In this document: positions 6,267-12,013 of the stretch, piece after piece
How positions within the stretch are numbered: position 1 is the stretch's first letter
Layout: every line of letters starts with the position of its first letter
Assembly: GCA_964624955.1 (NCBI GenBank)
Contig: CAZUZF010000027.1
Location: 1 to 12,876, forward strand
DNA length: 12,876 nt
Source of the DNA: JACQHJ01 sp964624955
Lineage (GTDB): Bacteria > Patescibacteriota > Microgenomatia > Levybacterales > UBA12049
Direction of reading: 5' to 3'
Position numbers and translations under genes: made by a program
Notes under the pieces: generated by a model
What the model was told of the DNA's origin: nothing
What the model saw: the letters and a program-made list of their open reading frames with translations, nothing else
The model's database searches: none

Positions 6267-6632
6267 ATGGCTGAAAGAAAACCAAGATCGGGTGGATATT
6301 ATGAGACAAGACATGGTGGATATTATGATAAAAACCCAAGCAATTGGATAATAAATGAACATGGTGGTGCACGTCTTAAAGAAGATCGGTTAGATTCAGG
6401 TTGGCTTTGGAGGTCAGTAGCAGATTCAATCCGTAGAGAGCCAACTGAAGAAACACAACCAGGAGTACAAGTTGGATTACAACAACCTAGAGTACAACCT
6501 AGAATAATACAGCCTGGATTATTAGATACAATTGTCGAAGGGTTCGATGTCAGGCCTGAGGCTTCCGAAGGCACATCTTTTATAAGGCGTATATCAAGAA
6601 GTATAAGGCGAATATCAAGAAGATCAAGATAA
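6267..6632 (+). CDS. Hypothetical 121-aa protein, disordered with an Arg/Ser cationic tail
   Basis: Not recognised. The composition is low-complexity and probably disordered, with no membrane segment or signal peptide. The N-terminus has two 8-residue units starting GGYY (GGYYETRH, GGYYDKNP), followed by EHGGARL. A short hydrophobic patch WLWRSVADSI lies at 46-55. The middle is Gln/Pro/Val-rich (about 65-84). The C-terminus FIRRISRSIRRISRRSR (105-121) has eight Arg in 17 residues in a heptad-like IRRISRS repeat, which could form a cationic amphipathic helix suited to nucleic acid or anionic membranes. The DNA shows matching internal duplications. A monocistronic, ideal promoter implies high expression. 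Convergent with the PEGA gene (10 bp between stops). That it is a real gene rests on promoter, start and repeat structure; function is open. Confidence 0.7.
   Translation: MAERKPRSGGYYETRHGGYYDKNPSNWIINEHGGARLKEDRLDSGWLWRSVADSIRREPTEETQPGVQVGLQQPRVQPRIIQPGLLDTIVEGFDVRPEASEGTSFIRRISRSIRRISRRSR
6291..6328 (+). repeat. 24-bp-period direct repeat encoding GGYY units
   Basis: The 14-mer GGTGGATATTATGA occurs at 6291-6304 and again at 6315-6328. The 24-bp offset keeps the reading frame and yields the two GGYY-x4 units. Confidence 0.85.
6581..6622 (+). repeat. 21-bp tandem duplication encoding the IRRISRS repeat
   Basis: Two adjacent 21-bp units (6581-6601 and 6602-6622) differ at one base. Each starts TATAAGGCG and ends ATATCAAGAAG. 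Being a multiple of 3, the duplication keeps frame and gives the repeated 7-residue basic unit. Confidence 0.9.
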
Positions 6633-6642
6633 GTCCTCAGTT

Positions 6643-7845
6643 TTACTTTAAACTAATTGTATAAAGGTTAGGGTTATTTGCAGGGTTTCCAAGGTTAGTC
6701 AGTATCACAATCTTACTTCCATCTGGCCAGGGGAAGACAAAATTATCTACAAAAGGACCTGCATAAACAGTTGTTTGGTTTAAAGAGTTATACTCCATAA
6801 TATCTATTTTTCCGTTGTGAACAAAGATAAGGTGTTTTGAATCTGGAAACCACATTAAAGGAAGTGAAGAACCTTCTTTAGTCTTTGGCATATTATCAAG
6901 TATTTTGTAATTCCTGTCTTCTTTTACGTCATAAACGTAAATAGAATCTTTAATTATGTTTCTCTGCTGTGGTGTTGAATCAACGCCAATTAATGGTGGA
7001 GTTATAACAACAGGTAGTTCTCCAGAGATTGAAGCTGAATATAAAACTTTTGTTTCATCGTCAGACCATTCCAAGACATTAAAATACTTCGAAACAATTG
7101 GCCTTAATTTTTTAGGCAAACTGTTATTTAAGGCTATTTGTTTTTCATCCCTAAGTTTTTGCCAGGCAAGGTTAACAGTTAAAAGTGTTTCTGTAACGTC
7201 TTGCGGGTTTGGGTTTAAGCTTGTCGCTGAGAGTAAATAGTCAGTTGTACTTGGGTTTCCAAATGAAGCAAGTATTTGTTTGCTATCAGGAGACCAAGTA
7301 AGTAGGCTTTGGGAAAATCTTGTAATAGTGTCAGTTGCAATCTGAGTTGAGGCGCTCTGCAGTGTTAATATCGGTCTTAAAGTCATATCTAAAACATAAA
7401 TACCGTTTTTTAAAGCAGATTGCGAAGCAACAGCATAAGCCAATTTCGTATTAGTTGGATCTATAACCGCATTGGATACTCCTACATTTGTTATGCTTTC
7501 AAGCTTTGGAGCAGTTGGAAGTAAAAGCGCGTCAGCTTTGCTCACAACCTCTTTTTTAATAATTATCTTTTTCTGCCAGGGGAAATACCCGTCTTTAAAT
7601 ATTTTTACATTATATTCTGCCGGTTCAAGGTTGATTGTATTGTCAGTTGCGGTTGTTAAATGCTCGTTTATAAAAACCTGGGCACCGTCTGGAACAGAGG
7701 TGGTAACCAACAGTCCTGTTCCTGAGACCGCAGGGTTCCCTTTGTTTAGGCTAAACCTATATCCCATTCCATAAAGAATTACTCCCGCGGTCACCAAAAT
7801 CAAAAGACCAACAAGTAAAAGAGAGATTACCAGCTGTTTTCTCAT
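6643..7845 (-). CDS. Membrane-anchored PEGA-domain protein with beta-propeller-like C-terminus
   Basis: 400 residues from the ATG at 7845 (MRKQLVISLLL). An in-frame TTG at 7881 would add 12 residues but overlaps the -35 hexamer, so I reject it. One N-terminal transmembrane segment (4-26) anchors an extracytoplasmic protein. Residues about 44-100 (GLLVTTSVPDGAQVFINEHL onward, through LEPAEYNVKIFKDGYFPW) form a PEGA domain, an envelope-associated beta-sandwich. The remainder has repeated blade-like segments of the TolB/WD40-like kind, including LLTWSPDSKQILASFG, VLEWSDDETKVLYSA and LMWFPDSKHLIFV. The combination suggests a surface scaffold or glycan/protein-binding role. No catalytic motif is seen. 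It is divergent from mreB and probably shares its promoter region. Confidence 0.85.
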   Translation of the reverse strand: MRKQLVISLLLVGLLILVTAGVILYGMGYRFSLNKGNPAVSGTGLLVTTSVPDGAQVFINEHLTTATDNTINLEPAEYNVKIFKDGYFPWQKKIIIKKEVVSKADALLLPTAPKLESITNVGVSNAVIDPTNTKLAYAVASQSALKNGIYVLDMTLRPILTLQSASTQIATDTITRFSQSLLTWSPDSKQILASFGNPSTTDYLLSATSLNPNPQDVTETLLTVNLAWQKLRDEKQIALNNSLPKKLRPIVSKYFNVLEWSDDETKVLYSASISGELPVVITPPLIGVDSTPQQRNIIKDSIYVYDVKEDRNYKILDNMPKTKEGSSLPLMWFPDSKHLIFVHNGKIDIMEYNSLNQTTVYAGPFVDNFVFPWPDGSKIVILTNLGNPANNPNLYTISLK

Positions 7846-7852
7846 GTTTTTG

Positions 7853-7881
7853 ATTATACCTTTTGATAATCCCTCTTGCAA
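7853..7881 (-). promoter_or_regulatory. Promoter of the PEGA-protein gene
   Basis: On the minus strand TTGCAA (7876-7881) and TATAAT (7853-7858) are 17 bp apart. The -10 ends 7 nt before the ATG at 7845, so the transcript should be leaderless. The -35 hexamer is self-complementary and is shared with a plus-strand promoter. Confidence 0.8.
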
Positions 7882-7903
7882 GTTGTTTTAGTGGTGTTAT
7901 AAT
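7876..7903 (+). promoter_or_regulatory. Distal plus-strand promoter toward mreB, sharing a -35 with the PEGA gene
   Basis: TTGCAA (7876-7881), a 16-bp spacer ending in TGt, then a perfect TATAAT (7898-7903), which makes an extended -10 as well. Transcription would start near 7910 and give mreB a leader of about 80 nt; no start codon lies closer in a useful frame. Confidence 0.65.
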
Positions 7904-7930
7904 CTAGAATATTAAGGCTACGTCTTTAAA

Positions 7931-7961
7931 TTGATACAGAAATTATATATTTTGATATACT
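7931..7961 (+). promoter_or_regulatory. Proximal mreB promoter
   Basis: The extended -10 TGaTATACT (7953-7961) ends 28 nt before the mreB ATG. TTGATA (7931-7936) lies upstream with a long 19-bp spacer, so the extended -10 may carry most of the activity. Confidence 0.5.
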
Positions 7962-7989
7962 AGCCTATTTAGAAGCTAATTTAATACTT

Positions 7990-9009
7990 ATGGTACTGTC
8001 AAAAAGAATCGGAATTGACCTTGGAACAGCAAACACGCTTGTTTACCTTGCAGGCGAGGGAATTGTTCTAAACGAACCAACAGTCGTTGCTGTTACCGCT
8101 GAAGAAAATAGAGTTGTTGCTGTTGGAAAAGAAGCAAAAGAAATGCTTGGTAGAACTCCTGGAAACATTGTTGCACAAAGACCTCTTCGAGATGGCGTTA
8201 TTGCGGATTATACAATAACCGAAGCAATGCTTTCATACTTTATCGATAAAGCTGCGGGTAAATCCCGCTTTTTTAAACCAGAAGTTATGGTTTGTATTCC
8301 ATCAGGCGTAACCCAGGTTGAAAGAAGAGCGGTTTTAGATGCTACCATGGCAGCAGGAGCAAAAATAGCTTATTTAATAGAAGAACCATTAGCTGCCGCA
8401 ATCGGAGCCAAAGTTCCTATTGCCCAGCCTGCGGGACATATGGTTGTTGACACAGGTGGAGGGTCAACAGAGTCCGCAGTCATTTCTTTAGGAGGAGTCG
8501 TAGTCCACAACTCTGTTCGGGTTGGAGGAAATAAGATTGATGAGGCAATTGCTCAATATGTCAAGAAAAAATTTAACCTGCTTGTTGGTGAGCGAACGTC
8601 AGAGATAATAAAAATAGAGATGGGAAATGCTTTAATAGATGATAAAAAAGTCAGTGATCAAAAGGTCATGGAAATACGCGGAAGAGATGCGATAACAGGA
8701 CTGCCAAGAACTATTCAGTTAAACGAAGGACAAGTAAATGAGGCAATAATGCCTGTTTTAATGGATATAATTTCGGCTGTTAAAGGGGTTATGGAACAAA
8801 CTCCACCGGAACTTGCCAGTGATATCATTGATAAAGGAGTTGTCATGAGCGGGGGAACATCGCTTTTAACAAACTTTGATAAACTTATGACAAAAGTAAC
8901 TGGGGTGCCTTGTCATGTTGCAGAAGATGCGCTTTTGTGTGTCGTCAGAGGAACGGGTGTAGCGCTTGAAAACATAGAGCTTTACAAAAGAAGTATAGCC
9001 AAGAAATGA
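7990..9009 (+). CDS. mreB: Rod-shape-determining actin homologue MreB
   Basis: 339 residues, the normal MreB length. The actin-fold ATP-binding motifs are present: phosphate-1 IGIDLGTANT (7-16), phosphate-2 VVDTGGGSTE (about 153-162) and the adenosine motif GVVMSGGTSLL near 284-294. MRPL-region and EEPLAAAIGA elements are typical. MreB forms membrane-bound filaments that direct cell-wall synthesis enzymes. The usual next genes mreC and mreD are not adjacent; a candidate small ORF and a GT26 glycosyltransferase follow instead. The start MVLSKRIGIDLG fits the family; no Shine-Dalgarno is seen. It stops with TGA, evidence for the standard code. It is transcribed divergently from the PEGA gene. 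Confidence is very high. Confidence 0.96.
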   Translation: MVLSKRIGIDLGTANTLVYLAGEGIVLNEPTVVAVTAEENRVVAVGKEAKEMLGRTPGNIVAQRPLRDGVIADYTITEAMLSYFIDKAAGKSRFFKPEVMVCIPSGVTQVERRAVLDATMAAGAKIAYLIEEPLAAAIGAKVPIAQPAGHMVVDTGGGSTESAVISLGGVVVHNSVRVGGNKIDEAIAQYVKKKFNLLVGERTSEIIKIEMGNALIDDKKVSDQKVMEIRGRDAITGLPRTIQLNEGQVNEAIMPVLMDIISAVKGVMEQTPPELASDIIDKGVVMSGGTSLLTNFDKLMTKVTGVPCHVAEDALLCVVRGTGVALENIELYKRSIAKK

Positions 9010-9021
9010 ATATAATAAAAA

Positions 9022-9050
9022 TTAATTAACTTATCTAATTATCCTATAAT
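9022..9050 (+). promoter_or_regulatory. Promoter before the 35-aa small ORF
   Basis: TTAATT (9022-9027), a 17-bp spacer and a perfect TATAAT (9045-9050) ending 7 nt before the ATG at 9058. The -35 is weak (3-4 matches), but the geometry is identical to that of neighbouring genes. Confidence 0.5.
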
Positions 9051-9057
9051 TATTTTT

Positions 9058-9165
9058 ATGAATTTATTAAATCATCTTAAAACTTCAAATCTTAACAATT
9101 TTTTCACAAGGATAAGGTTTATAGTATTTGGATTGATAGAGCTATATAAAACAGGGTATGTATAA
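9058..9165 (+). CDS. Candidate 35-aa small protein
   Basis: An ATG-to-TAA frame of 36 codons lies in the 258-bp gap between mreB and the GT26 gene. It would encode a peptide beginning MNLLNHLKTSNLNNFF, continuing with the amphipathic or hydrophobic stretch IRFIVFGLIELY and ending KTGYV. It could associate with the membrane, but no family is recognised. The main support is a TATAAT placed 7 nt before the ATG, the same spacing as for the PEGA gene and fabD. Chance cannot be excluded in AT-rich DNA. The rest of the gap (9166-9247) shows nothing recognisable. Confidence 0.4.
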   Translation: MNLLNHLKTSNLNNFFTRIRFIVFGLIELYKTGYV

Positions 9166-9247
9166 CTGTTCAGACGTCATCTAAGAGTAATATTTTTGAA
9201 TAAAAAAAATGATCAAAAACACTTGATTTAGGAAAATTAACAAAAGT

Positions 9248-9256
9248 TGATTTAAT
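9248..9256 (+). promoter_or_regulatory. Possible extended -10 of the GT26 gene
   Basis: TGaTTTAAT (-10 hexamer 9251-9256) ends 11 nt before the ATG at 9268. No clear -35 is visible. Confidence 0.4.
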
Positions 9257-9267
9257 CTTGTAGTAAA

Positions 9268-9984
9268 ATGAATGATTTTAAAAAAATAAATTTATTGGGA
9301 GTTGGCTTTACAAACGCTTCAAAGCAAGAAATCTTAGAGTTTATTTATACAGGACTACAAAGTTCAACAAAAAGGTACTATATTGTTACCCCAAATCCCG
9401 AACTTTTGGTACTTGCCAACAAAGACAAAAACTATAAAACTGTCTTAAATAACGCAAAATTAGCCTTGGCAGACGGTGTTGGAGTAATCTTAGCGTCTAG
9501 TTTTTTGGGTAAACCTCTTAAGCAAAGAATTACCGGTGTGGACCTTACTGAAAGTCTATGTAATTACGTTTCAAAACGGCCTATAACGGTAAGCTTTTTA
9601 GGGGGTGGCCCTAAAGTAGCAGAGCTTACTGCTGAGTGCTTGCACAAAAAGTACCCCGGACTAAAAGTTTCATGGGCAGCTAAAGAGTATGATAAGTCCC
9701 TAAAAAACAAAAAAACTGACATTTTATTTGTCGCTTTTGGTTCGCCAAAACAGGAAGTTTGGATTGCAAGAAACCTAGAAAATTTAAATGTTGGGGTTGT
9801 TATAGGAGTAGGGGGCGCATTTGACTTTATAACGGGTAAAGTTCCGCGTGCTCCCAAATTTTTGCAAAATTTAGGACTTGAGTGGCTGTTTCGTTTAATA
9901 ATTCAACCCTGGAGAGTCAAGCGCCAACTTTCTTTAATAAAGTTTATCATTTTAGTTTTAAAAGAAAAGATTACCTACAATTAG
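9268..9984 (+). CDS. WecG/TagA/CpsF family glycosyltransferase (GT26)
   Basis: 238 residues covering the whole GT26 domain. Conserved segments are YYIVTPNPELLVLA (T41 matches the conserved catalytic-region Thr), LALADGVGVILAS (D69, the proposed catalytic Asp of TagA), the RITGVDL loop (87-93), VSFLGGGP, DILFVAFGSPKQEVWI and the signature GGAFDFITGKVPRAP. The C-terminal appendage GLEWLFRLIIQPWRVKRQ is the basic, membrane-associating element of the family. GT26 enzymes transfer an N-acetylhexosamine, such as ManNAc from UDP-ManNAc, to a polyprenyl-diphosphate-linked GlcNAc in wall teichoic acid, enterobacterial common antigen or capsule synthesis. Which polymer is made here is unknown. It lies on the same strand as mreB, separated by the small-ORF region. 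Confidence 0.93.
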   Translation: MNDFKKINLLGVGFTNASKQEILEFIYTGLQSSTKRYYIVTPNPELLVLANKDKNYKTVLNNAKLALADGVGVILASSFLGKPLKQRITGVDLTESLCNYVSKRPITVSFLGGGPKVAELTAECLHKKYPGLKVSWAAKEYDKSLKNKKTDILFVAFGSPKQEVWIARNLENLNVGVVIGVGGAFDFITGKVPRAPKFLQNLGLEWLFRLIIQPWRVKRQLSLIKFIILVLKEKITYN

Positions 9985-10410
9985 ACTAAAAAGCAATATC
10001 TAATGATTAAATTTGATTAAATTATTAAAGTTTTGATTTTTATTATCATAATATAGTGACTGGTACACAATCTAAGTTAAATACCTCAAAATTAATAATT
10101 ATTTTATAAAAATCTATTTACTCCAAGACATTTAAGAAATTAAAAAGAAAATAACCAAAATACCTCAGTTACTAAAATTTCAAAAAATCTATAAAAAATT
10201 AATTAAAATTGCCTGTTTGAACTATAAAATAACTGTTTAAAATTCAAAACATTAAAAGACTACTTTTTATATATATTGATATAGATAATATTTGATTTAG
10301 ATATTTTGGTAGTGGATTTAGGTTTTAGCACTTTAAATTAAGAAAAAGAAATAAAAGTAATGTGCAGAAAAAAATTAGAAAACTCATCTTTTTGAGGCTA
10401 AATAGATTAT

Positions 10411-10429
10411 TTTACCGAATATTTACCGA
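10411..10429 (+). repeat. TTTACCGA direct repeat with 11-bp period
   Basis: The 8-mer TTTACCGA occurs at 10411-10418 and 10422-10429, one helical turn apart. The spacing suits a protein-binding site, and these are among the few GC-containing words in the region. The repeat is short, so chance is possible. Confidence 0.4.
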
Positions 10430-10724
10430 TACTCTTTCTGATCTTAAATTACAATTTTAAATTTTTTCACAATACTATATTTTATCCCAAAGGAAGCGGT
10501 ATTTTTTGAAGCTAAAATGTAAGGCCAGTTATTACTCATCTGTAGATTAGATTTTAATATCAGTCTAAACGGTTAAACATCATCCATATCACTTGGTTAT
10601 AAGATTTGCTAATTTAGCCTTCACTAAAACCTATAATAATGCATTTTTAAGAACTTTTACCTTAATCTAATTAATTTATCCATCTTTCGATTTAAATTCT
10701 ATTTATTATTGTCTTTTATTCCAA

Positions 10725-10753
10725 TTGCATACTTTATCTAAATAGTCTTTAAT
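10725..10753 (+). promoter_or_regulatory. Promoter of the GalT-like gene
   Basis: TTGCAT (10725-10730), a 17-bp spacer and TTTAAT (10748-10753), ending 6 nt before the ATG at 10760. The predicted transcript is leaderless. Confidence 0.6.
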
Positions 10754-10759
10754 TAAAGT

Positions 10760-11632
10760 ATGGACTTTAAGTTTATTGAGGACGAAAGCACAGGCGAGTG
10801 GATAATATCAGCACCTAAAAGATCCAGAAGGCCAAATGTCTTAAAAGGAACAGAGTCTATTTGTCCTTTTTGCGTCGGACAAGAAAAAGTAAATCCAGAA
10901 GTCTATAGGATACCCAAGGATTCAAAAACAACAGAATGGAAAGTCAGGGTTATAAAAAACAAATATCCTTTCGCTTCTATCCATGAAATAATTATTCATT
11001 CTCCTGACCATCATAAAAGCTTTGACGAACTGCCTCTGGAACAGTCCCAGCTCATTCTTAAGGCTTTTAGAGACCGTTTTAATAGCCATAAGGACAAAGG
11101 CAGCGTTTATATCTTTATAAATAGAGGAGAAGAGGCTGGAGAGAGCCTTCCTCATCCCCACAGCCAGCTAGTGGTGATACCCGATCAGGTTAAGCTTAAG
11201 CTTAACTATCACAAGGATTTGGATAAAGATATGGTATATCAAACAGCTTTTTTTAACATCTTTTGTCCATATGAGAGTAAATGGCCGGATGAAGTATGGC
11301 TTTATCCAAAAGAGAGAAACAAAATATTTGGCGATATTAGCGATGAACAAATACGAGATCTTGCTAAATCACTTTACAGGCTGCTTGGTATATTTGATTT
11401 AAGACACGGCCACGAGTTTCCATATAACGCCTATATCTATCCATATAATGATTGGTACCTAAGGCTTATACCAAGGTATAAGATAATCGGAGGATTTGAA
11501 GTGGGAACTAATGTCTTTGTCAACACCCAGGATCCTAAAGAGACAATTGATTTTATAAGACAACATTTTGATACACCGGATGAAGAAAAAATACGCTCAA
11601 CTTACAGGGCAAAATACCACAGATTTTCCTAA
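10760..11632 (+). CDS. GalT/HIT-superfamily nucleotidylyltransferase (galactose-1-phosphate uridylyltransferase-like)
   Basis: 290 residues. The N-terminal half has a zinc-site pair C35-P-F-C38 and the catalytic HxHxQ motif H132-P-H134-S-Q136 in GESLPHPHSQLVVIP, where H134 is expected to carry the nucleotidyl group. The opening FKFIEDESTGEWIISAPKR and the HEIIIHSPDHH segment (75-85) are typical of the family. The C-terminal half is a second, degenerate HIT-like domain. Classical GalT is about 330-350 residues, so this is a compact form. It could be a Leloir-pathway GalT, an ADP-glucose phosphorylase type enzyme or another sugar-1-phosphate nucleotidylyltransferase; sequence alone does not decide, so I give no symbol. 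No galK or galE is nearby. It would supply nucleotide sugars to the glycosyltransferases in the window. Confidence 0.85.
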   Translation: MDFKFIEDESTGEWIISAPKRSRRPNVLKGTESICPFCVGQEKVNPEVYRIPKDSKTTEWKVRVIKNKYPFASIHEIIIHSPDHHKSFDELPLEQSQLILKAFRDRFNSHKDKGSVYIFINRGEEAGESLPHPHSQLVVIPDQVKLKLNYHKDLDKDMVYQTAFFNIFCPYESKWPDEVWLYPKERNKIFGDISDEQIRDLAKSLYRLLGIFDLRHGHEFPYNAYIYPYNDWYLRLIPRYKIIGGFEVGTNVFVNTQDPKETIDFIRQHFDTPDEEKIRSTYRAKYHRFS

Positions 11633-11670
11633 AAAGGAATATATTGAGCTTATTGTTTAAAAGAAGTGAT

Positions 11671-11693
11671 AGGGGAGTTACTCCTGGGTTTTT
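11671..11693 (+). terminator. Weak possible terminator downstream of the GalT-like gene
   Basis: GGAG-TTA-CTCC (with an A-T extension past one bulged G) is followed by GGG and five T. The stem is short, is not directly joined to the T-run, and overlaps the 3' end of the convergent HTH gene. Tentative. Confidence 0.22.
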
Positions 11694-11887
11694 CCTGCAA
11701 TTCCCAAAAGCCACAACACTGCGTCTTTTTTATATCTTCTGTCTCCTCGGGAATTAATTCTGATTGCGGGTAATTTTCCTCTTTTACCCCATCTTTTAAT
11801 TGTTAAAGGGGAAACTCTTAAGATTTGGGCGACTTCCCGTACTGTTAGAAGATCTGGAAGGTTGTTGAGTGATAATTGATCTGCCAT
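11678..11887 (-). CDS. Small helix-turn-helix DNA-binding protein (MerR/excisionase-like)
   Basis: 69 residues from the ATG at 11887 (MADQLSLNNL). An upstream TTG (11896) adds three residues and is less likely. Residues 14-60 form a winged helix-turn-helix of the HTH_17/excisionase type: LTVREVAQILRVSPLTIKRW (14-33) contains the two helices, with the recognition helix around SPLTIKRWGKRG, and LPAIRINSRGDRRYKKDAV (39-57) forms the wing. There is no effector domain, so it is a minimal DNA-binding protein. A 23-bp palindrome lies 12 bp upstream of its start, suggesting autoregulation. It is divergent from fabD and convergent with the GalT-like gene. No integrase, recombinase or phage gene is nearby, so an excisionase role is not supported; a transcription factor is more likely. 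Confidence 0.8.
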   Translation of the reverse strand: MADQLSLNNLPDLLTVREVAQILRVSPLTIKRWGKRGKLPAIRINSRGDRRYKKDAVLWLLGIAGKTQE

Positions 11888-11899
11888 ATAAGTCAATCT

Positions 11900-11922
11900 T
11901 TAATAATCAATATGATTATTAA
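11900..11922. promoter_or_regulatory. 23-bp perfect palindrome, candidate operator of the HTH gene
   Basis: TTAATAATCA (11900-11909) and TGATTATTAA (11913-11922) are exact reverse complements separated by 3 bp. The site covers about +2 to +24 of the transcript predicted from the TTGACA promoter, a classic repressor-site position. As RNA the hairpin would be nearly all A-U and weak, so a dimeric protein site is the likelier reading. Confidence 0.6.
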
Positions 11923-11930
11923 GTACTACT

Positions 11931-11959
11931 AAAGTAACAAAATATAACAAAGTTGTCAA
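11931..11959 (-). promoter_or_regulatory. Candidate promoter of the HTH gene
   Basis: On the minus strand TTGACA (11954-11959, perfect) is followed after 17 bp by TACTTT (11931-11936), preceded by TGt as an extended -10. The -10 hexamer itself is poor (3 of 6). The start codon lies about 37 nt downstream of the predicted transcription start. Confidence 0.45.
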
Positions 11960-11977
11960 GAGGGAAAGTGATAGAAA

Positions 11978-12006
11978 TAGACATTTAAAAGCATATTTGA
12001 TATTAT
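11978..12006 (+). promoter_or_regulatory. Promoter of fabD
   Basis: TAGACA (11978-11983, 5 of 6), a 17-bp spacer ending in TGa, then TATTAT (12001-12006, 5 of 6). The -10 ends 7 nt before the ATG at 12014, again predicting a leaderless transcript. Confidence 0.65.
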
Positions 12007-12013
12007 TTCCGGC

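Larger units (their letters stand above)
9985..10759. other. 775-bp AT-rich intergenic region without a convincing gene
   Basis: This is by far the longest gene-free stretch in an otherwise packed window. I see no tRNA, rRNA, tmRNA or RNase P signature and no long frame. It holds the TTTACCGA repeat at 10411-10429, an imperfect repeat (TTGATATAGATA at 10276-10287, TTGATTTAGATA at 10292-10303), and a 31-codon minus-strand frame (10444-10539) with no good promoter. The last 35 bp contain the galT-like promoter. It could be a decayed gene, a long untranslated region or an unrecognised RNA. Confidence 0.6.

Noticed and set aside
6632..6660. Bidirectional terminator between the convergent Arg/Ser-tail and PEGA genes.
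   Set aside because: The only inverted repeat is AGTTT/AAACT with a 6-nt loop, too weak and without a proper T-run.
7846..7881. TTG start at 7881 for the PEGA-domain gene, adding 12 residues.
   Set aside because: The codon overlaps the -35 hexamer of the gene's own promoter, and the ATG at 7845 begins a clean signal-anchor sequence.
10444..10539. Minus-strand 31-codon frame starting MSNNWPYILASKNTAS.
   Set aside because: No promoter at the spacing seen for other genes and no recognisable family. Kept only as a remark in the gap entry.
9985..10759. Possible replication origin in the AT-rich gap.
   Set aside because: No TTATCCACA-type DnaA boxes; the nearest word, TTATCCATC near 10677, is a single imperfect match. 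No dnaA or dnaN nearby.
11678..11887. Phage or mobile-element excisionase.
   Set aside because: The fold would allow it, but there is no integrase, recombinase, transposase or phage gene in the window; a small transcription factor with its own operator is simpler.
3537..11939. The 13-mer TACTAAAGTAACA occurs at the 3' end of tRNA-Arg (3537-3549) and again beside the excisionase-like HTH gene (11927-11939), resembling attL/attR of an integrated element.
   Set aside because: A 13-bp match is expected by chance in about 13 kb of AT-rich DNA. It covers only 2 nt of the tRNA, there is no integrase, and the interval contains housekeeping genes such as mreB.
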